64,000 nt of DNA. It comes from G965226155 sp965226155. Lineage in GTDB: Bacteria; Pseudomonadota; Gammaproteobacteria; Eutrophobiales; Eutrophobiaceae. Location of the stretch: positions 62,001 to 126,000 of the forward strand of contig OZ245331.1 of the NCBI GenBank assembly GCA_965226155.1, read 5' to 3'. Numbering within the stretch: the stretch's first letter is position 1; each line of letters starts with the position of its first letter. Shown piece after piece: positions 25,731 through 32,399 of this stretch. Position numbers and translations under genes: made by a program. Under the pieces are notes generated by a model. The model worked only from the letters and a program-made list of their open reading frames with translations. It made no database searches and had not been told where the DNA came from.

Positions 25731-26726
25731 ATGATACTTAGAGAGAAATGCATCATCTGGGGATCGCCGGCTAATACCCAGCATGACGGTGATCGAATAA
25801 ACGTTTTTTCGCCGCGGGCTGGTGGTGAGTATGCAATTTCTCGCAGAGCGCAAAGTGCGATACATACTCTTGATGAACCGCTTAAGGCACGACTGACTTC
25901 CTGGCTCTGCGAACAAAGGCGTGAGGGTGTGGTATGCCCCATGATAACGGGTGACACACTACCCGAGATTCAAGAGAGAAGAACACTGTCTATTGCCAAA
26001 CGAGTCGCAGAGATTCTTCGTTTTATTCACGCAAAAACTCGCCTATTGGGCACTGAAGTTGTCTTTTGCGTTCCATACGGTGGAGTCCAAGAACTCGATT
26101 TGGAATCGCCCGTTGGACAAGCAATTGATAATTTTTACAATATGTTGGTGTGTTCGGAATGCGCGAGTGGAGAAGAGCTGATGTTCTTGCTCAGTTACTT
26201 GGGTGAACAAGGCCTTATTGAGAATCGCGGTAAACACAACAAACGGAAAGGCTGCGTCTTAACGATTGAAGGATTGACCAGAATCTCGGAAATGGAAATG
26301 CCTCAGGCGAATTCTGCACAGGCATTTGTAGCCATGTGGTTTGATGGCTCAATGAACGACGCTTGGTCACACGGGATTAAACCCGCCATTCAGGCTGCAG
26401 GGTACGACCCGATGCGAATTGATCGCAAGGAGCACGCCAACAAGATTGACGATGAGATCATTGCGGAAATAAAACGATCCCGGTTTGTAGTCGCAGACTT
26501 CACACATGGAGATGAAGTGCGTGGAGGAGTTTATTACGAAGCAGGGTACGCATACGGTCTTCATACCCCAGTGATCTTTTGTTGTCGCAGCGATTGCCTT
26601 GATAGGCTCCATTTTGATACGCGCCAATACAACCACATCGTTTGGGATCAACCCGAAGAACTATGTCAAAAACTTTCCACTCGAATAAGTGCCCTAATTG
26701 GAGATGGGCCGCACAAGCCGCAATAG
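25731..26726 (+). CDS. Nucleoside 2-deoxyribosyltransferase/TIR-like fold protein, possible defence effector
   Basis: The 331-residue protein has an unassigned N-terminal region (1-190), a helical segment LMFLLSYLGEQGLIENRGKH resembling a winged helix, and a C-terminal Rossmann-like domain (about 200-325). That domain has AFVAMWFDGSMNDAWSHGIK, KIDDEIIAEIKRSRFVVADF, GGVYYEAGYAYGLHTPVIF and FDTRQYNHIVW. The Asp and Glu pattern (D-I/F-T, then YEAGYA) resembles nucleoside deoxyribosyltransferases and their TIR-like relatives that act on nucleotides or NAD. A nucleotide-sensing or NAD-cleaving role is inference. It follows the truncated relative at 25122 in the same direction, and an IS6 copy lies 108 bp downstream. 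Confidence 0.6.
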   Translation: MILREKCIIWGSPANTQHDGDRINVFSPRAGGEYAISRRAQSAIHTLDEPLKARLTSWLCEQRREGVVCPMITGDTLPEIQERRTLSIAKRVAEILRFIHAKTRLLGTEVVFCVPYGGVQELDLESPVGQAIDNFYNMLVCSECASGEELMFLLSYLGEQGLIENRGKHNKRKGCVLTIEGLTRISEMEMPQANSAQAFVAMWFDGSMNDAWSHGIKPAIQAAGYDPMRIDRKEHANKIDDEIIAEIKRSRFVVADFTHGDEVRGGVYYEAGYAYGLHTPVIFCCRSDCLDRLHFDTRQYNHIVWDQPEELCQKLSTRISALIGDGPHKPQ

Positions 26727-26834
26727 CTCGCCTTTCGCTCTTGTTGCATTTTCCAACGAGGTCGCATACGCGGCTATTCAGAAGACGCATGCGAGTAAAT
26801 GAAGTGAGTTTCAACCATCTCCACATGCGTCATT

Positions 26835-27609
26835 GGTACTGACAACTTAACTCCTCTGGCCCAGTAGAAATATGTCGTTCGGAATCAAGCAACGGTTATT
26901 GACCATCGGCCAAACGCATCTATCCTGAGTTTTCTGTAATGCCTGGCGCCGGACAAGATGCCGTCCAAGGTTAAAAAGATTGTAGACCGCCGCGTGGACA
27001 GTCAGAAATCGCTGTGCTTGTGCTGCCGACTTGAAGCGCCTCATCCCGCGTTCTCTAACCCTGGTCGGCTGATGTGATAATTCCGCCCTGTTATTGGCAT
27101 ACCGTGCTGTGTTATGGATAGTCTCTGGGATCAGATCACGCTGTGCAACGCCATAGCTTCGCAGTTTATCCGTTACAATTTGCCTGGGTGCGCCGCCCTG
27201 TCTTCGCAGCAGGCGTTTGAAGAATCGCTTTGCTGCTGACCCATCACGGCACGACTGTAAAAATACATCAATCACTTCGCCATCCTGGTCAACGGCTCGC
27301 CACAGATAGTGCTGCTTCCCGTTTATCTTAACGAAAACTTCATCTATGTAGAATGTGTCTCCATAACCTGTGTGTCGGCGCTTCAACCGCCTGGTATAAA
27401 TCCGGCCAAACTTGATGCACCATAACCTGATGGATTCATAGCTAACGCGTATTCCACGTTGTGCCAAGAGATCTTCAATATCCCGGTGGCTGAGATTGAA
27501 TCGAAAATAAAGCCAGACTGCATAACTTATGATTTCGGGTGGAAATCGGTGACGTTTGTATGTATTCATACCGGCATTATCCATTTTCGGGCGTTAAGTT
27601 GTCAGTACC
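26835..27609 (-). mobile_element. Complete IS6-family insertion sequence (775 bp)
   Basis: The ends are GGTACTGACAACTTAA and TTAAGTTGTCAGTACC, a perfect 16 bp inverted repeat differing by one base from the ends of the other IS6-type copies here. It carries one full-length transposase. The 8 bp flanks (GCGTCATT and CTACAATA) do not match, so it did not arrive by a simple insertion, or its neighbourhood has been rearranged since. Confidence 0.9.
26847..27584 (-). CDS. IS6-family transposase
   Basis: The 245-residue DDE transposase has an N-terminal helix-turn-helix (FRFNLSHRDIEDLLAQRGIR) and three catalytic blocks: DTFYIDEVFVKINGKQHYLW (Asp), QIVTDKLRSYGVAQRD (Asp) and RERGMRRFKSA (Glu). The family norm is 230-245 residues, so it is full length. 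A start at NTYKRHRF (MNTYKRH, 27569) is also possible. IS6 enzymes transpose by copy-in to form cointegrates and adjacent deletions, which fits the unmatched flanks of many IS6-type ends in this window. It could mobilise the 129-130 bp elements. Confidence 0.92.
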   Translation of the reverse strand: MDNAGMNTYKRHRFPPEIISYAVWLYFRFNLSHRDIEDLLAQRGIRVSYESIRLWCIKFGRIYTRRLKRRHTGYGDTFYIDEVFVKINGKQHYLWRAVDQDGEVIDVFLQSCRDGSAAKRFFKRLLRRQGGAPRQIVTDKLRSYGVAQRDLIPETIHNTARYANNRAELSHQPTRVRERGMRRFKSAAQAQRFLTVHAAVYNLFNLGRHLVRRQALQKTQDRCVWPMVNNRCLIPNDIFLLGQRS

Positions 27610-27889
27610 CTACAATATGTAAGATCTTATCATCCATTGGGGCAGTGGTGCTATCTATAGCTTGGGCTGACTACAAGTGTGTCACCACAGGCAGCTCAAT
27701 CGAATCTTGCCGCCTGGACAGAATTAAAAGGAAATGAAATCCATTTTTCCATGCATGCAACTGCTTCTTTATCTGGATTCTGAGCCAAAGACGAGGAGAC
27801 CCAAATGAGAAACGTTAATTTTCTTTTCCAGGACATGTCCGAAGAGGTGGCATGGCGACGATTCAATATGCTTTTTAAGGCCATGGTAG

Positions 27890-28724
27890 TCAACGGTTCG
27901 CCACCCGATCGCCGGAAATCGCAGAAGGATAGTCGCGACGATAATAACGATACTCAAACTCCTTCATGCGCTTCCAAAGACGGTGCTTCGACAGAAGGAC
28001 TTGCGTCGCGTGGATTGACAGCTTCAAGCGAGCCCAAAAGCGCTCAATCGAGTTGACATGACTGCAGAGCTTATCCGCTTGCCAGCCCCGTGATTGAGCT
28101 TCTTGTGATCATTTCTGATCTTATCCAGGCCATTGCAGGAGCGAAGCTCATCGGTGTATCGTAGAGCCAGACTTGACGTTCTCCCGTATAACCGGCAAGG
28201 GCGTACGCCTTTTGACATTCGCCACGACCTGGGTCATAACGTCCCCGCCACGCTTGAGCATACCGAAGATGACAGCCTTCCCAGGCGCACTGCGCCCAAG
28301 CTTACTGCCAAAAATAACTTTCATCAGCTTCAATATCACCATCGATAGACAATTCAGCGTCTACATCAGCCATGTACTTGCGGATTTCATGCGCCATGCG
28401 CCATGCCGTTTTATAGGTGACGCCGAGCTGACGCCAAAGCTCCCTTGCAGTCACATCGTGCCACGAAGATGAAAACAGGTACATGGCATAGAACCACTTG
28501 TGAAGCGGGGTGCGGGATCGTTCCATAGGCGTACCCACGCAAGGGAAAATGTGATACTTGCAGTGCTGGCAAAGATAAGCGCGATCCCGCTTTAGGCGGT
28601 AGAACTTGCCGTGCTTCCCGCACTTCGGGCAGTCAAGCTCGGTGCCGCCATACCTGGATACCATAATATGATGAAGACAAGCCTCATCAGGGAACAGTTG
28701 TTGAAATTTGTATAATGCAGTCAT
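27890..28724 (-). pseudogene. IS1595-family (ISXO2-like) transposase, frameshifted
   Basis: From the ATG at 28724 the frame encodes MTALYKFQQLFPDEACLHHI, a zinc ribbon (CPKCGKHGKFYRLKRDRAYL then CQHC) and the start of the DDE core, GDIEADESYF, then stops at 28302. The sequence continues in a second frame (GRSAPGKAVIFGMLKRGG) and a third (LRSCNGLDKIRNDHKKLNHG). The last catalytic block, IERFWARLK, lies at about 28030-28060, and the C-terminus is WKRMKEFEYRYYRRDYP. At least two frameshifts make it inactive. It neighbours the left border of the ubiquitin-like island. Confidence 0.85.
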
Positions 28725-28807
28725 TCGTTACGTCCAATGACTTGCAAGTATAGGGGATTGTTTATGAAGTTTGAAAGGGAGAATCTTGCACTTAATTTGG
28801 CAGGCAA

Positions 28808-28832
28808 TTCCCTGTTATGCAGGAACAGGGAA
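28808..28832. repeat. Inverted repeat of the TTCCCTGTT type
   Basis: Two 9 bp arms (TTCCCTGTT and AACAGGGAA) are separated by ATGCAGG. It resembles the end of the 150 bp miniature elements at 4378 and 39098, but a second end is not evident (only CAGGGAAA at 28857). Confidence 0.4.
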
Positions 28833-29421
28833 AAACAGAGAATGGAGATAATCGATCAGGGAAATGTCACGCGCAGTACGTGACGGGTTAAATTCGAGCG
28901 CACGAGCGGCGCCTCATACTCCAGCGCGAGCAGCCGGGAGAGATAATCATCGATTAGCCGCAGTAATCAACCAAAGCCAACAGCCGCTGGTGGTTTTAAA
29001 GAGAGCTTCTGCCAAGGTAAACCACGGTGTATCGTTATACTCGCGCTGCATGAAATATCCGATCTAAGCGGGATACAATAATGTTAACACCCCGAAGGTA
29101 CCAAGAGACATAGTTTCTTCAGCAACAATCACGTCATTTCTCGAACCGGACGCGACAAAGGGACACCAAGCACTCAGAGTTGACCCCTTGACACTTTGTG
29201 CTTCTACCCCCCTGTGTAACATTGAATGTGTCAGTGAATCTACCGGTATCTTCTCGGCTGGCTTGTGCAACTTGTTACTGGGAATTTGAAACATGTCTTT
29301 TGACGACCAACACCATTTTCGCCCTTCGACCGTCCATCTCATTACGATTTCGGCTTAAGGTGCAGGTCATCTTCTTCAAGTAGATTACGACACCTCGCCA
29401 TCAGCAAACAATCGAATTTGT

Positions 29422-29467
29422 TTGCTTTTTAACCGAACACTCATTTGCTTTTTAACCGAACACTCAT
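29422..29467. repeat. Exact 23 bp tandem repeat upstream of the island
   Basis: The unit starts TTGCTTTTTAACCGAACACT and is present twice with no spacer, ending 45 bp before the start of the protease-like gene. It may be a binding site for a regulator or part of the promoter; it may also be a chance slippage duplication. Confidence 0.6.
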
Positions 29468-29512
29468 GTAATCTCATATGAAACATTCTGGCAGCGATAG
29501 GAGAGGTAGGCA

Positions 29513-30976
29513 TTGAACAGTTACGATTGGCTCGAAATCACAGCACCGGAGGACTACAACCAGCTAGTTGCAAAATTGGATATCGAGTTTCAGCCTAAAG
29601 ACATAGCCAACCAACTTCAAAATACGATCACTGGTGATGTAGGTGCTATCCTCATAGAACACGGCTATATCGACAAAGATTATCGTAGTACTTTTTACAA
29701 TTTCTATGCCAAAAAGGGTCGTACCTACCGCGATGATTGTGTGCGACTTCACCTCTTCGAAGGTTGCGTGAAGTTCAACCAAGTGCAAACTGAAATCACT
29801 TGCCCAGACGATTCGCTGGAGGATCACTATTTCGGATATGTTGTACTACGCCCAACGCTTGTCGCAACACTCGGCCGTTCGATATTGTCGCCAAAAATCC
29901 GCATTGGTGCCCGCGGCACGGCAATCCAGTCGCGTCATCGCGTCCATTTGCTCGGGTACACGCTTTCAGTTTGGGGCTTCCCATCAATGGCTCAGCATAC
30001 TGATATCGCCGTTTGTGCACACGTCTCATGTTGGGCGATACTGCGCCACTATAGCGAGCGCTTTCCTCAGCATCGTGAATTTCTCACCCACGATATCACG
30101 AAGTTATCCGCGCCTTTCGATCCCGGCGGTCTCACCCCAGCTCTGGGCCTCAATATTTTCGAAGCAGAGCGTATCTTCCAAGCTGCAGGTTGCTTTCCGG
30201 TGATTGTCGGAAGACAGCATAATTGCGATCTGCAATTCTATGTCCAACTGCTAGCCTATCTTGAGTCTGGATTTCCACTCTTCGTTGCGATGAACGACCA
30301 CGGGCATGCGTTCGTTGCTGCGGGCTATGCTTGGCGTACTACCACCGCTAAACCACCTTATACCGATTCGCATGTCTGGTCGCAGGTCGAGAGCCTTCTC
30401 ACGATCAATGACAACTTCCTCCCCTATGATTGCATCGCCTTGGAGCCATCTGTCTCACCTAATGATCCAGCCTACACTGCCCAGGATTTCGACGCCTTCA
30501 TCGTACCGCTCCCAGAGAAGATTTTTTATCCGGCGGCCTCTATGGAAATATATTCGCATGCTTTATACTCGTTACTTAAGAATACTCTCAAATTGCCTGA
30601 CGACGACAAATTGCTTCGACGCTATTTCATCACCACTATCTCGGCACTGCGACGCTACGCTCGCGAATACCAATCATCGTTAGGCAATGAACTTGTGAAT
30701 CTGCTCATGCACCTCAAAACAGCACAGTTTATTTGGGTAGTAGAATATGCGTCCGATGAACAATGGACTCAAGGACATATCGCCGCACGTGTGATCATTG
30801 ATGCGACCGCAAGCCCTCAAGATCCAGTGCCGGTTTGGTTGTCACATGATGAAGAGAAAGCGATAGTGTTTAATCGTTCATCTGCTACAGTCGCCGCCGA
30901 ATTCCTTGAACTCAATCGGCATGCAGATGTGCCATTGGGACGAATGGAGCAAAACTTACGGCAGGTTAAAGCCTGA
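29513..30976 (+). CDS. Papain-like cysteine protease homologue of the ubiquitin-like system
   Basis: The 487-residue protein starts at TTG with AGGAGAGG seven bases upstream. The central region has a papain/C39-like pattern. CAHVSCWAIL is at residues 168-177, with Cys173-Trp174 placed like the Cys-Trp of papain. The His is in NDHGHAFVAAGY (His265), and an Asp/Asn follows in LLTINDNFLPYD (300-301). The N-terminal 150 residues and the C-terminal 150 are unassigned; no signal peptide or membrane segment is seen. It lies beside a ubiquitin-like protein, an E2-like protein and a JAB-E1 fusion. It may trim the ubiquitin-like protein, remove it from targets or act as effector. That role is inference. 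Confidence 0.7.
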   Translation: MNSYDWLEITAPEDYNQLVAKLDIEFQPKDIANQLQNTITGDVGAILIEHGYIDKDYRSTFYNFYAKKGRTYRDDCVRLHLFEGCVKFNQVQTEITCPDDSLEDHYFGYVVLRPTLVATLGRSILSPKIRIGARGTAIQSRHRVHLLGYTLSVWGFPSMAQHTDIAVCAHVSCWAILRHYSERFPQHREFLTHDITKLSAPFDPGGLTPALGLNIFEAERIFQAAGCFPVIVGRQHNCDLQFYVQLLAYLESGFPLFVAMNDHGHAFVAAGYAWRTTTAKPPYTDSHVWSQVESLLTINDNFLPYDCIALEPSVSPNDPAYTAQDFDAFIVPLPEKIFYPAASMEIYSHALYSLLKNTLKLPDDDKLLRRYFITTISALRRYAREYQSSLGNELVNLLMHLKTAQFIWVVEYASDEQWTQGHIAARVIIDATASPQDPVPVWLSHDEEKAIVFNRSSATVAAEFLELNRHADVPLGRMEQNLRQVKA

Positions 30977-31018
30977 TTGCAAAAACAGTCTGCGTAAATT
31001 TGATAGAGGAGAAAACTG

Positions 31019-31219
31019 ATGGATGACCGACTCAAAAAATATCTCACCAAACGCGGCGCGAAACCGCTCGATCCTAACGTCTTGAAGAGCTATATCACTA
31101 CAATGACTGAGAAAGTGATCCCGCAGATAGTCAACGATATCAAGCAATCTGAACAGCTTGTAGCAGAGCTACGCTTTTCGTCATCCGCGACATCGCGCTC
31201 AAAGAACAAGCACGACTAG
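31019..31219 (+). CDS. Small charged protein next to the protease homologue
   Basis: The 66-residue protein has a well-placed ribosome site (GAGGAG, seven bases before ATG). It begins MDDRLKKYLTKRGAKPLDPN and is mostly helical by eye, with a Lys/Ser-rich tail. It has no recognised domain. It follows the protease homologue by 42 bp, so the two are probably co-transcribed. Its stop codon overlaps the stop of the XRE gene on the other strand (CTAG at 31216-31219). It could be a partner, inhibitor or substrate of the protease. Confidence 0.6.
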   Translation: MDDRLKKYLTKRGAKPLDPNVLKSYITTMTEKVIPQIVNDIKQSEQLVAELRFSSSATSRSKNKHD

Positions 31220-31575
31220 TCTTCTGTTGATGCGCGCTTGAAGCGGTCATAGGCCGCTTTAATGATCGCTTCAAGCGCGTCAGCGCCAGCGTTATCCAAA
31301 TTGGGATCCTCACGCAGAAGCTTGGCGACCATGGCAATGGGCTCACGGTAACGCTTAGGGCCAGTCATAAAATCTACCGGATTGAGCCCGGACCAAGCTG
31401 ATAGCGCGGTGAGACTTTCGGCATCAGGCTGGCGGTTTTTTGACATCCTAGATAAAGTTGTCTGCGAGACTCCTGTCTGCTCGCTCACTGCCTTCCAAGT
31501 GATATTGCGAGCCGCGGCTGTGGCGTTAAGCGCCTTATAGAATCTCATAAAATCAAATTGTTGGCGTTCTGTCAT
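31216..31575 (-). CDS. XRE-type helix-turn-helix regulator
   Basis: This is a protein of about 119 residues with a helix-turn-helix at about 22-50 (ITWKAVSEQTGVSQTTLSRM, then NRQPDAESLTALSAWSGLNP) and a helical C-terminus. An ATG at 31617 would add 14 residues, but it lies inside the putative operator; the ATG at 31575 with GGAGAA upstream is preferred. It is transcribed divergently from the ubiquitin-like operon and towards the protease pair. Its promoter region contains two dyad repeats (31598-31611 and 31641-31656) flanking the operon promoter, so it most likely represses both directions. Confidence 0.85.
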   Translation of the reverse strand: MTERQQFDFMRFYKALNATAAARNITWKAVSEQTGVSQTTLSRMSKNRQPDAESLTALSAWSGLNPVDFMTGPKRYREPIAMVAKLLREDPNLDNAGADALEAIIKAAYDRFKRASTED

Positions 31576-31597
31576 TAGGTTTAGATTCTCCAATAAA

Positions 31598-31656
31598 ATG
31601 CTAAAAAGCATTTGCAATGCCTATCGGCAACTGCTATATTATTGCTTATTAGCAAT
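31598..31656. promoter_or_regulatory. Promoter with two flanking dyad operators for the ubiquitin-like operon
   Basis: A sigma-70 type promoter reads TTGCAA (31612-31617), 17 bp, TATATT (31635-31640) towards the ubiquitin-like gene. Directly before the -35 is ATGCTAAAAAGCAT (31598-31611), and directly after the -10 is ATTGCTTATTAGCAAT (31641-31656). The two dyads share the half-site TGCT/AGCA. This is the expected layout for repression by the divergent XRE protein. Confidence 0.65.
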
Positions 31657-31679
31657 CAAATGTCAAAGGAGGAAGCACG

Positions 31680-31997
31680 ATGGCTACGAATAATGATGGC
31701 AAACTACATGGCGGAGAAGGCAGAAATAGCGGTGGCGAGGTAGATGATAAGGGGGGCAGAGAGTCCAAGATGGTCACTATCGAGGTCAATAGCCATAAAG
31801 TGGAAATGCCTGATGGCCCCGCGACGGGCCAAGAGATCAAGGCTGCTGCGATCAAGCAAGGTGTAACGATACAGCCCAACTTTGTGCTCCAACTTGAACT
31901 GCCAAACGGCTCAAGCAAAGTGATCGGTGATGATGACAAGGTTCCTCTTCGCGAGAATCTGAGCTTCACTGCTATTGCGCCTGACGACGATAGCTGA
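31680..31997 (+). CDS. Ubiquitin-like protein (multiubiquitin-type beta-grasp domain)
   Basis: The 105-residue protein has a flexible Gly/Asp-rich N-terminus (1-30) and one beta-grasp domain (about 31-100): VTIEVNSHKVEMPDGPATGQ, EIKAAAIKQGVTIQPNFVLQ, then strands LELPNGSSKVIGDDDKVPL and LSFTAIAPDDDS. The pattern of V-x-V-N then a T/A-G-x-E-I-K-x-A helix and the FxAIxPDD close matches the multiubiquitin family, here as a single copy. There is no C-terminal Gly-Gly; the chain ends in Asp-Asp-Asp-Ser. AAAGGAGG at 31665-31672 precedes the ATG. It is first in the operon with the E2-like and JAB-E1 genes and is presumably the modifier that is activated and attached. Confidence 0.8.
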   Translation: MATNNDGKLHGGEGRNSGGEVDDKGGRESKMVTIEVNSHKVEMPDGPATGQEIKAAAIKQGVTIQPNFVLQLELPNGSSKVIGDDDKVPLRENLSFTAIAPDDDS

Positions 31998-32012
31998 GAT
32001 AAAGAGTCTCCC

Positions 32013-32399
32013 ATGAAACAGGATGTCGCCGACGCAATTGAAGAACTGAAGCGGGCTTTTCCATCTTCGGCTGTCACAATAAGCGAAGATAACCAAGGTG
32101 GTGCCTATGTCTTCGTCGAAAACGCGGACATTGGTGCGCGCTTTGTGCCATCAATTACATGGATGGGAGGGCATATCACTGCACTTTATCCCTATGCCGA
32201 CATCTACCCAGTGTTCATAGACGCCGCTGTAAACCGCGCTGATGGTCGAGGGTTCGACACGCCAATGACTAATGGTCATAATTTTGCTGGTCGGCCGGCA
32301 ATTCAAATTTCTCGCATAAACAACCAAGTGCAGAACTCTCCGCAGACTGCTGTTTCAAAGTTTATGAAGGTTCTCGCCTTCTTGGAAAAGCTACCATGA
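32013..32399 (+). CDS. E2-like (UBC-fold) protein without any cysteine
   Basis: The 128-residue protein begins with an alpha helix (MKQDVADAIEELKRAFPSSA). Beta strands (GGAYVFVENADIGARF, SITWMGGHITALYPYADIYP) follow, with the YP...YPVF pattern of UBC domains around residues 59-68. Next comes a long loop containing TPMTNGHNFAGRPAIQISR and a C-terminal helix (TAVSKFMKVLAFLEKL). Eukaryotic E2s have the catalytic Cys in the segment corresponding to about 90-101, but this protein has no Cys anywhere. Ser100 in QISR or His89 lie in the right stretch. It overlaps the JAB-E1 gene by 4 bp (ATGA). It may use an oxyester, or act as a non-catalytic carrier. Confidence 0.65.
   Translation: MKQDVADAIEELKRAFPSSAVTISEDNQGGAYVFVENADIGARFVPSITWMGGHITALYPYADIYPVFIDAAVNRADGRGFDTPMTNGHNFAGRPAIQISRINNQVQNSPQTAVSKFMKVLAFLEKLP

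Larger units (their letters stand above)
28725..29512. other. Gene-free stretch left of the ubiquitin-like island
   Basis: No convincing gene is seen in either strand. Features inside it: an inverted repeat at 28808-28832 (TTCCCTGTT, 7 bp, AACAGGGAA), weakly like the ATTCCCTG miniature elements; and two exact 23 bp tandem repeats at 29422-29467. A Shine-Dalgarno-like AGGAGAGG at 29499-29506 precedes the TTG start at 29513. Part of it is probably the old border of the inserted island. Confidence 0.5.

Noticed and set aside
27805..28056. Plus-strand small gene
   Set aside because: It is opposite the last catalytic block of the IS1595 transposase pseudogene, which explains the open frame.
29422..29467. 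CRISPR array
   Set aside because: Only two copies, with no spacer between them, and no cas genes in the window.
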